Below are positions 1 through 6,839 of a stretch of 64,000 nucleotides of DNA, in pieces (position 1 is the stretch's first letter; the number at the start of each line of letters is the position of its first letter). Below the pieces are notes generated by a model. That model was not told the DNA's origin. It searched no databases and saw nothing but the letters and a program-made list of their open reading frames with translations. Both the position numbers and the translations under genes were made by a program. The stretch is from Rhizobium sp. FY34 (GTDB taxonomy: Bacteria; Pseudomonadota; Alphaproteobacteria; Rhizobiales; Rhizobiaceae), in assembly GCF_005222845.1 (NCBI RefSeq), contig NZ_STFZ01000034.1, positions 310,001 to 374,000 on the forward strand, read 5' to 3'.

Positions 1-316
1 CGGCTATGTCGATGACCTGATCTTTTCGCCGCAGCTGAATTTTACCGGCGAGGTGATGCGCGATTGGGATGCCGGATTTGAAATTTCCAGCGCCATGGGC
101 CAGACGGAGGCGGTGCGCACCGGCGCCGGCATCGGCATTCTGCATGATTACATTGCCCGCCAGGCCCCAGAACTTGCCCGCATTCTGCCGGAGATTTCCA
201 TTCGCCGCGCCTATTGGACCAGCACGCATGAAAGCCTGCGCGACCTGATGCGCATCCGCACGGTGATTGCCTTTTTGCAGGAGGCCGTCAGCGAGGCACG
301 GCAGATCTTCGTCTAA
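1..316 (+). CDS. LysR-family transcriptional regulator, C-terminal fragment
   Basis: The reading frame is open from the first full codon (position 2) to the stop at 316, so the gene begins left of the window. The visible ~104 residues look like the end of a LysR effector-binding domain: a stretch reading GQTEAVRTGAGIGILHDYIA is the familiar segment where the regulator lobe closes (variable Q/A…G.GI..LP-type motif), followed by the terminal helix with R-x-F/L-pattern residues (LRDLMRIRTVIAFLQEAV). The DNA-binding helix-turn-helix is outside the window, so target genes cannot be inferred. It converges on the kinase gene ending at 341. The family call is likely; the effector is unknown. Confidence 0.75.
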   Translation, partial: GYVDDLIFSPQLNFTGEVMRDWDAGFEISSAMGQTEAVRTGAGIGILHDYIARQAPELARILPEISIRRAYWTSTHESLRDLMRIRTVIAFLQEAVSEARQIFV

Positions 317-340
317 CTCAGCCCATTTCGTAAGTCGACA

Positions 341-1855
341 CTAACTCTCCAGCGCCGTTTTCACCAATGTATCGAGCGGCGCATCGGCGGACAGATGGCG
401 CCAATCCTCCACCAGAACCGGGCGTTGCAGCTGCTGGGCCAGAACCTCCAGCGTCGCATCCGATGCCCCCTTTTCGCGGGCGCGCACGCGGGCACTCAAA
501 AGGGAGGCATCGGCCTCCAGCCAGAGACCGGTGAAGCGCGCTCCAGCCTTTGCGGCTGCCCGCACCATGGCACTTCGGTTCTCCGGCTTGTCGAAAACGG
601 CATCCGCCACAACGCTTGCGCCCGCCGTCAACAGAACCTCCGCTGTTTGGGCAAGCGTGCCATAGACTTCTGCCGATACATCCGGCGCATAGGCAGCCTG
701 CGGCAGCCGTGTTTCGGCCGGCACATCAAACAGCGCCTTGCGGATACGGTCGCTTTCGAGAACACGCGCGCCGGGCGGCACACCGAGATAGGGCGCCAGA
801 TGATCGGCCAGGGTCGATTTGCCCGAACCGCTCAAGCCGCCGATCACCACCAGCCGGGCGGGCTTTTCCGCCAGAAGCTGATCGGCCAGTTCAAAATAGG
901 AACGCGCCTCTGCCACCAGCGCCTCGGAGCGATCCTCTGCTTCGGCCACCTGGGTTGCCGTGACATGGGCGCGCACGGCGGCCCGCATGGCCATGAAGAG
1001 AGGCAGGAGGCAGAAACCATCCTCCTCGTCAGCCTCATCCAGATAGCGGTTCATGGTGAGATTGGCGAGATCGGCAAAGCCGCGATGCCAGAGATCCATC
1101 AACAGGAAAGCCAGATCATAGAGCACATCCGTGGTAGCAAGCTCCGGGTTGAACTCGATGCAATCAAACAGGCGCGGCTCACCCTCCAGCAGGCAGATAT
1201 TGCGCAAATGCAGGTCGCCATGGCAGCGCCGCACCTTTCCCGCTTGCGAACGTCGATCCAGCAGGGGCGCCAGAGTCTGGCGTGCCGCCTCGAAACGCGC
1301 TGTCAGCTTTTCCACCTCCGCGGGTGAAAACACAGTGCTCGTCAAAAAGCCCGCCGCATTGATGGCCAGAACATCCGCCACGCGCTGTGCACCATCGGCG
1401 CGCTCGATAACCGGGGCCTGCCGGTGGACGGTGGCAATCATGCGCGCCGTGCGGGTCATCAACTGGGCGTCAAGCGCGCCGGCCATGGCCATGCGGTCAA
1501 ACAGCAGCGACTGGTCAAAGCGCTGCATCTCGATCGCCGCATCGATCATCTCGCCCGCCCCATCAAGGCACAGTGCGCCATCCGGCTGGCGGGTGATACG
1601 GCGCACGCCGAGATAAAGGCCGGGCGCTGTCAGCGAATTCAGCGCAACTTCCGCCTCGCAAGCCTGCAACCGAAGCTGCGGCGTGGAAAAATCCACATAA
1701 GGCAGCTTGACCGCCCGCTTCAGCTTCATCACCCGGTTGCCGGCCAGCGCCAGGAAGGAAATATGCGTTTCGATAATCTCCACCGGCGCCGGCTGGCCGA
1801 AATTCTCCGGCCGGTGCAGAAAGGCGCGGATCTCATGCTGGTCATCAACGATCAT
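341..1855 (-). CDS. APH-like / P-loop kinase fusion protein
   Basis: A 504-residue two-domain protein. Residues ~1-330 form an aminoglycoside-phosphotransferase-like kinase fold with the catalytic loop HGDLHLRN (212-219) and a downstream DCIEF (231-235) that fits the metal-binding Asp. Residues ~335-504 form a nucleoside-kinase-like P-loop domain with Walker A GLSGSGKST (340-348) and ESDRIRK (367-373). This matches the COG2187/COG0645 fusion architecture usually annotated as bifunctional aminoglycoside phosphotransferase/ATP-binding protein; the true substrate in that family is not established and antibiotic resistance should not be assumed. It starts 48 bases after the stop of the P-type ATPase on the same strand, so the two are probably co-transcribed. 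Start at ATG 1855. Confidence 0.85.
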   Translation of the reverse strand: MIVDDQHEIRAFLHRPENFGQPAPVEIIETHISFLALAGNRVMKLKRAVKLPYVDFSTPQLRLQACEAEVALNSLTAPGLYLGVRRITRQPDGALCLDGAGEMIDAAIEMQRFDQSLLFDRMAMAGALDAQLMTRTARMIATVHRQAPVIERADGAQRVADVLAINAAGFLTSTVFSPAEVEKLTARFEAARQTLAPLLDRRSQAGKVRRCHGDLHLRNICLLEGEPRLFDCIEFNPELATTDVLYDLAFLLMDLWHRGFADLANLTMNRYLDEADEEDGFCLLPLFMAMRAAVRAHVTATQVAEAEDRSEALVAEARSYFELADQLLAEKPARLVVIGGLSGSGKSTLADHLAPYLGVPPGARVLESDRIRKALFDVPAETRLPQAAYAPDVSAEVYGTLAQTAEVLLTAGASVVADAVFDKPENRSAMVRAAAKAGARFTGLWLEADASLLSARVRAREKGASDATLEVLAQQLQRPVLVEDWRHLSADAPLDTLVKTALES

Positions 1856-1903
1856 GCAGATAGCCTCCCGGCGAAGTCGGATGATTTCGCGCGCTCCGTC
1901 ACC

Positions 1904-4639
1904 TTAAACGCATTCTGCCGCCAGTGCTTGATCCTGCGCAAGCCGCCGCGCGCCGAGACGGCGGCTGATGAACTTGTCTACTTCCAGCACGATGAGCACC
2001 GAAGACCCGATGAGCATCACGGTAAACCACTGGGCAAGCGTGACGGGCTGCACCTCCAGCGTATCGCGCAGCCAGGGAATATAGGCAGCCGACAGATGCA
2101 GCACTTGCGCCGCAACCACGACGGAAAGCAGCAGCGGATTGCTGAAAAGCCCCATGGAAAACACCGAGCGACGTTCCGAGCGGCAGGCAAAGGTCTGGAA
2201 GTTTTCAAAAAACACCAGAAGCAGCAGCAGCAGGTTGCGCGCCTCGACCTCAGAATAGCCATGGGTCAGGAGATAGGCATAGAAGGCAAAGCCGCCGAGA
2301 CCCATGACCAGCGTGGCTTCCAGTACGCGGCGGATCATCAGCGGATCGAAAATCGGCTCATCCGGCCGGCGCGGCGGGCGCGACAGCTCATCGCCCTCCG
2401 CCTTCTCGCTGGCGAGCGCCACATCCTGAATGCCGTTGGTGACAAGGTTCAGCCAGAGCAATTGCACCGCCAGAAGCGGCATGGGCAGGCCGAGCGGAAT
2501 GGCGAGCAGGAACAGAACCATTTCGGCAGCGCCGGTTGCCGCCAGCATCTGGATGACCTTGCGGATATTGGCGTAAGCCACCCGCCCTTCGCGAATACCG
2601 GATATGATGGAGGCAAAATTATCATCGGTAATGATGATATCGGCGCTTTCCTTGGCGACATCCGTGCCCTTCAGCCCCATGGCGATACCCACATGCGCGT
2701 GTTTCAGCGCCGGCGCATCATTGACGCCATCGCCGGTAACGGCAACGAAATGGCCGTTGCGGGCAAGCGACAGAACAATGGCAAGCTTTTGCGCCGGAAC
2801 GACACGGGCATAGATGCGCGCCTGCCCGGTCAGCGTGTCGAGCGCCGCCTCGCCCGCCTCTTGCGCCCGGCCCACATCCTCGCCCGTCACCACCTGGTCC
2901 GGCGTGAAGGCAAGGCCTGCGCGTCTGGCAATGGCTGCTGCCGTGCGCGGATCATCGCCGGTCACCATCGCCACCTCGACGCCTGCCGCATGGCAGGCCT
3001 TGATCGCCGCCGGCACTTCGGCACGGATGGGATCCTGCATGCCGGCAAGCCCGAGAAACACCAGATCCACCAGATGATGCGGGCCATAGGTACCGGTTTT
3101 TTCCGCAGCAAGCCGGCCCTCGGCAAAGGCCAGAACGCGCAGGCCCTCGGCGGCCATGGCATCCACCTGCGCGGACAGAACCTGCCGATCCATGGCCACC
3201 GGCACGCCCCCCACCTGCATCCGATCGGCCATGGCAATCACCGTTTCCGGCGCGCCCTTGACGAAGAGGCGCACGCATTGTGCCTGTTCCGGATCACGGT
3301 GGAAGGAAGCCGCATATTTGAGATCCGGCTCATAGGGAATGCGCGACAGAAGCGACAGATCCTGATGCAGAGCAGAATGATCGAGACCACCCTTTCGGGC
3401 TGCCGCCAGCAGCGCCACATCCACCGTATCGCCGCTGCCCTGCCATTCCCCCGCCTGCCATTCCAGCCGCGCCTCATTGGGAAACAGCGCGGCGCGCAGC
3501 AAAGGCTCGGCCTGTTCGGCGCCAGCCACGGCATCGCCGCTGTCATCCAGAATGGCGCAGGCATTGAGATCGGCACCGGCCTGAAGCACGAGACCCGTGC
3601 CATCCGGCAGACGGATATCGGTCACCGTCAGCTGGTTGAGGGTCAGCGTGCCGGTCTTGTCCGTGGCAATCATCGTGCAAGACCCGAGCGTTTCCACCGC
3701 CGGCAAGCGCCGCACGATGACATTGTGGCGCGCCATGCGGCTCATGCCAATGGCCAGCGCCACGGAAATGGCAACCGGCAGGCCTTCGGGAATGGCGCTG
3801 ACGGCAAGGCCGACCGCCATCATGAACATGTCGTTCAGCGTCGAGCCGCGCATAAGGCCAATGACGGCAATCACCGCCACAGCCACGCAGACGGCAATGC
3901 CGATCAGGCGCGAAAACCGATCCAGCCTGATCATCAGCGGTGGCCGCGACAGGGAGGCGCGGCCGATCTGCACGGCAATGCGGCCAATCTCGGTTGTGGC
4001 ACCGGTGGCCGTCACCACGCCCTTGCCCCGCCCGCGCGTGACCAGCGCACCGGCAAAGGCCGACAGACGCGGGCGCGAACCGGGTTTTGCCATTGATGCG
4101 CCCGGCTCCACGATGGCAAGCCGCTTGCGCACCGGCGCCGATTCTCCCGTCAACAGGGATTCGTCGCACAAAAGATCGGTCGCCTCGACCAGATCAAGAT
4201 CGGCCGGCACGCGGTTTCCCGCCTCCAGAAGCACGAGATCTCCCGGCACAAGATCACCGGCATCGATTTCCTGCTGGCGCCCATCGCGGATAACCATGGC
4301 ATGCGGCTGTTCCAGGCTGCGAAGGGCGGCTGCTGCCCGCCCCGCCGAATGTTCCTGCACCCCGCCCACCAACCCATTGAGAACAAGAACGGCGAGAATG
4401 AAGATCATGTCTTCCACATCGCCCAGCGCCAGCGAAATGCCGGCTGCCACCAGAAGAATATAGATGAGCGGGCTTTTGAACTGGGCGAGAAACGTGCGCA
4501 AAAACGAGGGCTTGCGGCCTTCCGGAATAAGGTTCGGGCCAAGACGCTCCAGCCTGAGCCGCGCCTCGGCAGACGAAAGCCCGGCTTCGGGCACTGAGGC
4601 CGGTTGTTTGACACGCTGCGCTAAGGTGGTGTTGGGCAA
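1904..4639 (-). CDS. P2-type cation-transporting ATPase
   Basis: A 911-residue P-type ATPase of the Ca2+/Na+-pump-like (P2) group. Visible landmarks in order: cation-ATPase N-terminal segment; actuator motif TGES (164-167); M4 motif PEGLP (284-288), which marks P2 pumps and differs from the CPx motif of heavy-metal pumps; phosphorylation motif DKTGTLT with Asp327; then hinge motifs TGDD and GDGVNDAP; and a C-terminal block of membrane helices. The transported ion cannot be told from sequence alone. The start is a TTG codon: no in-frame ATG is available there, and GGGGAG sits 8 bases upstream. An FNR/FixK-like palindrome lies about 85 bases upstream (4724-4737). The APH/kinase fusion follows in the same direction. 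Confidence 0.92.
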   Translation of the reverse strand: MPNTTLAQRVKQPASVPEAGLSSAEARLRLERLGPNLIPEGRKPSFLRTFLAQFKSPLIYILLVAAGISLALGDVEDMIFILAVLVLNGLVGGVQEHSAGRAAAALRSLEQPHAMVIRDGRQQEIDAGDLVPGDLVLLEAGNRVPADLDLVEATDLLCDESLLTGESAPVRKRLAIVEPGASMAKPGSRPRLSAFAGALVTRGRGKGVVTATGATTEIGRIAVQIGRASLSRPPLMIRLDRFSRLIGIAVCVAVAVIAVIGLMRGSTLNDMFMMAVGLAVSAIPEGLPVAISVALAIGMSRMARHNVIVRRLPAVETLGSCTMIATDKTGTLTLNQLTVTDIRLPDGTGLVLQAGADLNACAILDDSGDAVAGAEQAEPLLRAALFPNEARLEWQAGEWQGSGDTVDVALLAAARKGGLDHSALHQDLSLLSRIPYEPDLKYAASFHRDPEQAQCVRLFVKGAPETVIAMADRMQVGGVPVAMDRQVLSAQVDAMAAEGLRVLAFAEGRLAAEKTGTYGPHHLVDLVFLGLAGMQDPIRAEVPAAIKACHAAGVEVAMVTGDDPRTAAAIARRAGLAFTPDQVVTGEDVGRAQEAGEAALDTLTGQARIYARVVPAQKLAIVLSLARNGHFVAVTGDGVNDAPALKHAHVGIAMGLKGTDVAKESADIIITDDNFASIISGIREGRVAYANIRKVIQMLAATGAAEMVLFLLAIPLGLPMPLLAVQLLWLNLVTNGIQDVALASEKAEGDELSRPPRRPDEPIFDPLMIRRVLEATLVMGLGGFAFYAYLLTHGYSEVEARNLLLLLLVFFENFQTFACRSERRSVFSMGLFSNPLLLSVVVAAQVLHLSAAYIPWLRDTLEVQPVTLAQWFTVMLIGSSVLIVLEVDKFISRRLGARRLAQDQALAAECV

Positions 4640-4723
4640 TGGCTTTGCTCCCCAGGTGGCATTGGGGGACCAATGCCACGGTTGCAGAATGGAAGCAGAC
4701 TACCGATACGCGCGCGGCGGGAG

Positions 4724-4737
4724 TTGATGTGTGTCAA
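4724..4737 (-). promoter_or_regulatory. Possible FixK/FNR-type operator (anaerobox)
   Basis: Read on the minus strand the site is TTGACACACATCAA, which fits TTGAY-N4-RTCAA, the family consensus for FNR/FixK/FnrN proteins. Its near edge is about 85 bases upstream of the TTG start of the P-type ATPase, a usable distance for an activator. The match is short, so chance cannot be excluded. Confidence 0.45.
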
Positions 4738-4926
4738 GTTGTGGGGGAATGTGAGGGGGGGGATACTGGCAATCAGGAAAGCAAAGTGAAGGTAGGCTGG
4801 CTAGACAGGATACGGCTTATCCGCCTGCGGCTCCTAAGCATCTGCTTCTTCAGCGTTATTTCGCCGCCGGTCGCTCAGAAAGACCAATTGCAGGAACCCT
4901 TTGTATACGATTTCTAGTCGAGCCTG

Positions 4927-5754
4927 CTATTCTTCGGTCAAAACAGCAGGAACATGTAACCCAGCAAATACCAAAAATGAGAATGCCTTCAAGCTGTTGA
5001 TTTCACTCCCATAGTCAGAGACCTCGCCATGGATAATCTGGTGCCGGTTCAAGGCAACAAACGGCTTGCCAGTTGCTTCTACCTCTCTTCGCCGAGCTTT
5101 TTCAGTCTGCCAAAAACGCGAGGTATGAAGGTCCAAAAATGGAAGCATAAGGTCCAATACCTTCTGATCTGAGGCGTATTTTTTGTGAAACTCCTTAACC
5201 CCAGCATCATTGATCGGCGATTTTACTTTCGCATTCTCGGCCAACAGCCCGTCGCCTTGAGCTATGAAGACAGGTATCGACAGGAAATATCCGTCGTATG
5301 ATGCCAAAGAGTGTGCATAGATGGCAGCTCGCAAAGGTGCTGCCCTATTCGGATACGCTGTGTACAATTGAGCGGCAAATGTTTCCATATTTGCGCGATA
5401 GTAATCAGCCATAATCTGGTCAACGTGTTCTGACGCTGGCTTAGCAGAAAGTCTGTCAACCAACTCCATGAGACTCTGAAGTCCATCATGCCACCCGAAA
5501 AACCAACCGCTGTCTAGCGCTAACCGCATTGCGTCCTTTGACTTCTGCGGTAACTCGTCAATTCTCTGCCGGACAACCGCCCAATCGATCATGGACAAAG
5601 CCATCAACGAGGGCTGAACTTTCTCGGTAAAGCATTCGAATTCCCGGCGCACAGTAGCGGCAAAGGCGAATACGAAGCTTACAATTTCGGCAAAGCCTTC
5701 CATCGTTAAATCGACGGAAGGCAAGACTTCCTCATTATCATGTTTATCATCCAT
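4927..5754 (-). CDS. Hypothetical protein with C-terminal RX4H (HEPN-like) motif
   Basis: I do not recognise this protein by name. From the ATG at 5754 it is 275 residues; the frame extends to a TTG at 5853 (308 residues, SD-like GGAG 5 bases upstream), so the start is uncertain. The C-terminal part contains a segment that recurs in bacterial proteins of unknown function: a SIPVFIAQGDG stretch followed ~70 residues later by NRHQIIHGEVSDYG. The R-HQII-H spacing is the RX4-6H pattern of HEPN ribonucleases. Base composition is visibly lower in GC than its neighbours (many AAA/TTT/ATT-type codons). It lies directly on the 3' side of tRNA-His, a common insertion point. The HEPN assignment is an inference from one motif. 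Confidence 0.65.
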   Translation of the reverse strand: MDDKHDNEEVLPSVDLTMEGFAEIVSFVFAFAATVRREFECFTEKVQPSLMALSMIDWAVVRQRIDELPQKSKDAMRLALDSGWFFGWHDGLQSLMELVDRLSAKPASEHVDQIMADYYRANMETFAAQLYTAYPNRAAPLRAAIYAHSLASYDGYFLSIPVFIAQGDGLLAENAKVKSPINDAGVKEFHKKYASDQKVLDLMLPFLDLHTSRFWQTEKARRREVEATGKPFVALNRHQIIHGEVSDYGSEINSLKAFSFLVFAGLHVPAVLTEE

Positions 5755-5881
5755 TGGACCAGATCCCGAAAAGCGAGTTAGATCCGACGATAACATCGTA
5801 TTGCTGCGCACATAGATCGTCACCAAATTTGCGGTATGAAACAAATGTTCCAAACATGCTCCGCAAGGTCAAAGCGCATGG

Positions 5882-5912
5882 AAATTTGACATACCTCGAA
5901 GTCATCAAATTT
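5882..5912. promoter_or_regulatory. Perfect 8-bp inverted repeat upstream of the RX4H gene
   Basis: AAATTTGA at 5882-5889 is repeated in inverted orientation as TCAAATTT at 5905-5912, with a 15-base spacer. It lies in the AT-rich stretch between tRNA-His and the orphan gene and could be an operator for that gene. No regulator gene is adjacent. Confidence 0.3.
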
Positions 5913-5941
5913 ACAAAACATCTAAAATCACTGTGGAAAAA

Positions 5942-6018
5942 TGGTACGGTTGGGGGGTCTCGAACCTCCGACCTCAGGTGCCACAAACCTGCGCTCTAAC
6001 CAACTGAGCTACAACCGC
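5942..6018 (-). tRNA. tRNA-His (anticodon GTG)
   Basis: The minus strand folds as a cloverleaf: acceptor GCGGTTG pairs with CAACCGT (one G-U), D-arm TAGCTCAGTTGGTTAGAGC, anticodon loop TTGTGGC with GTG, T-loop TTCGAGA, and an encoded CCA end at 5942-5944. The T-stem has one A-C mismatch. The base before G1 is T and the discriminator is A73, so the G-1:C73 pair that marks histidine tRNAs in most bacteria is absent. This is the known alphaproteobacterial form. Confidence 0.95.
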
Positions 6019-6107
6019 ACATCACGTTGCCGGCATGTAGCCGGCGCGTTGGGCGTGACATAAGAGCATTGCATTTTTTTTGCAAGCCCTGAAACTCGCC
6101 GGAGTGC

Positions 6108-6135
6108 AAAAAGGCCGGGCATAAGTCCCGGCCTT
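6108..6135 (-). terminator. Rho-independent terminator of the phasin gene
   Basis: A 9-bp perfect stem (6111-6119 with 6127-6135) with a 7-base loop is followed on the minus strand by a run of T (6112-6108). It lies 23 bases after the phasin stop codon. Confidence 0.85.
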
Positions 6136-6157
6136 GTCGCGTGATGGAATTTTGAGA

Positions 6158-6604
6158 TCAGGCAGGCTTGAAGGTCGTCATGACCTTTTCGGCGGCTTCC
6201 TTGCCGGGCTTCGTCACGTCTTCGGCCAGCTTGCGGGCAGCTTCCTGCATCGCCTTCGCCTGTTCGACGGTGATTTCCACCTGCTTGCGCACGAAGCCGG
6301 TCTGCAATTCGATGAGTTCGGATACCGACTTCACGCCCAGCAGCGCTTCCATATGCGCAAGCGACATTTCAGCATTGGTGCGCAGGGCTTCGATGGCCTT
6401 CAGGCCAAGCTCGACGGAGCCAGACTGTGCAGTCTGCATCGTGGTTTCCACCGTCTTCGTGGCTTCTTCAGCGGCGGACTTCATCTTGGTGAAGGCCTCG
6501 CGCGACTGGGTGGCGCCCTTTTCGGCGATCTCGCGGAAGCTGTCCGAGAAACGGTTGGTATCAAATGCAGCGAACGAGAAGATATCATCTGTCTTGTATG
6601 CCAT
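6158..6604 (-). CDS. Phasin family protein
   Basis: From the ATG at 6604 (AGGA 8 bases upstream) the protein has 148 residues; an upstream in-frame start at 6634 has weaker support. It is a single amphipathic, Ala/Glu/Lys-rich helical protein with the phasin-type core 'NAEMSLAHMEALLGVKSV' followed by a long heptad-patterned helix and a short AEKVMTTFKPA tail. Phasins coat polyhydroxybutyrate granules and control their size. Acetoacetyl-CoA synthetase, useful for reusing PHB breakdown products, is about 6 kb away. It is monocistronic, with its own terminator. Family assignment is fairly safe; the gene may be one of several phasin paralogues. Confidence 0.85.
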   Translation of the reverse strand: MAYKTDDIFSFAAFDTNRFSDSFREIAEKGATQSREAFTKMKSAAEEATKTVETTMQTAQSGSVELGLKAIEALRTNAEMSLAHMEALLGVKSVSELIELQTGFVRKQVEITVEQAKAMQEAARKLAEDVTKPGKEAAEKVMTTFKPA

Positions 6605-6839
6605 GTCATGATCCTCTTTGATCCGGGCCCGCAACCTGCGATAGCCTCATGCCGATTATATAACCCAATATCTTGTGCATTGCAATATTATTGTGCGCTG
6701 CAACATGCGATTTTGCTGATTAACCGTGTTGGCGGTTTCCCCCTGTCTGATTGTGGACCCGGCGGGGCTGGGAAGTTACTAACAATGTGTTAATCTGCCG
6801 TTGGCTCTCGATGACGACGGTATCCATACAAGGCCTGCC

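Noticed and set aside
341-1855. Aminoglycoside resistance gene.
   Set aside because: The APH-like motif is real, but the fusion family is not known to act on antibiotics.
1424-4096. Very long plus-strand frame (890 residues) opposite the P-type ATPase.
   Set aside because: It is antisense to a gene with all ATPase motifs. Its product is His/Arg/Gln-rich with no fold-like pattern, as expected in high-GC DNA.
4640-5941. Possible attachment-site duplication of the tRNA-His 3' end around the orphan gene.
   Set aside because: I found only a loose G-run similarity near 4738-4765 (GTTGTGGGGG) and no convincing direct repeat or integrase.
5754-5999. Short plus-strand frame running into the tRNA-His gene.
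   Set aside because: It overlaps a tRNA and the promoter of the minus-strand gene; no ribosome site.
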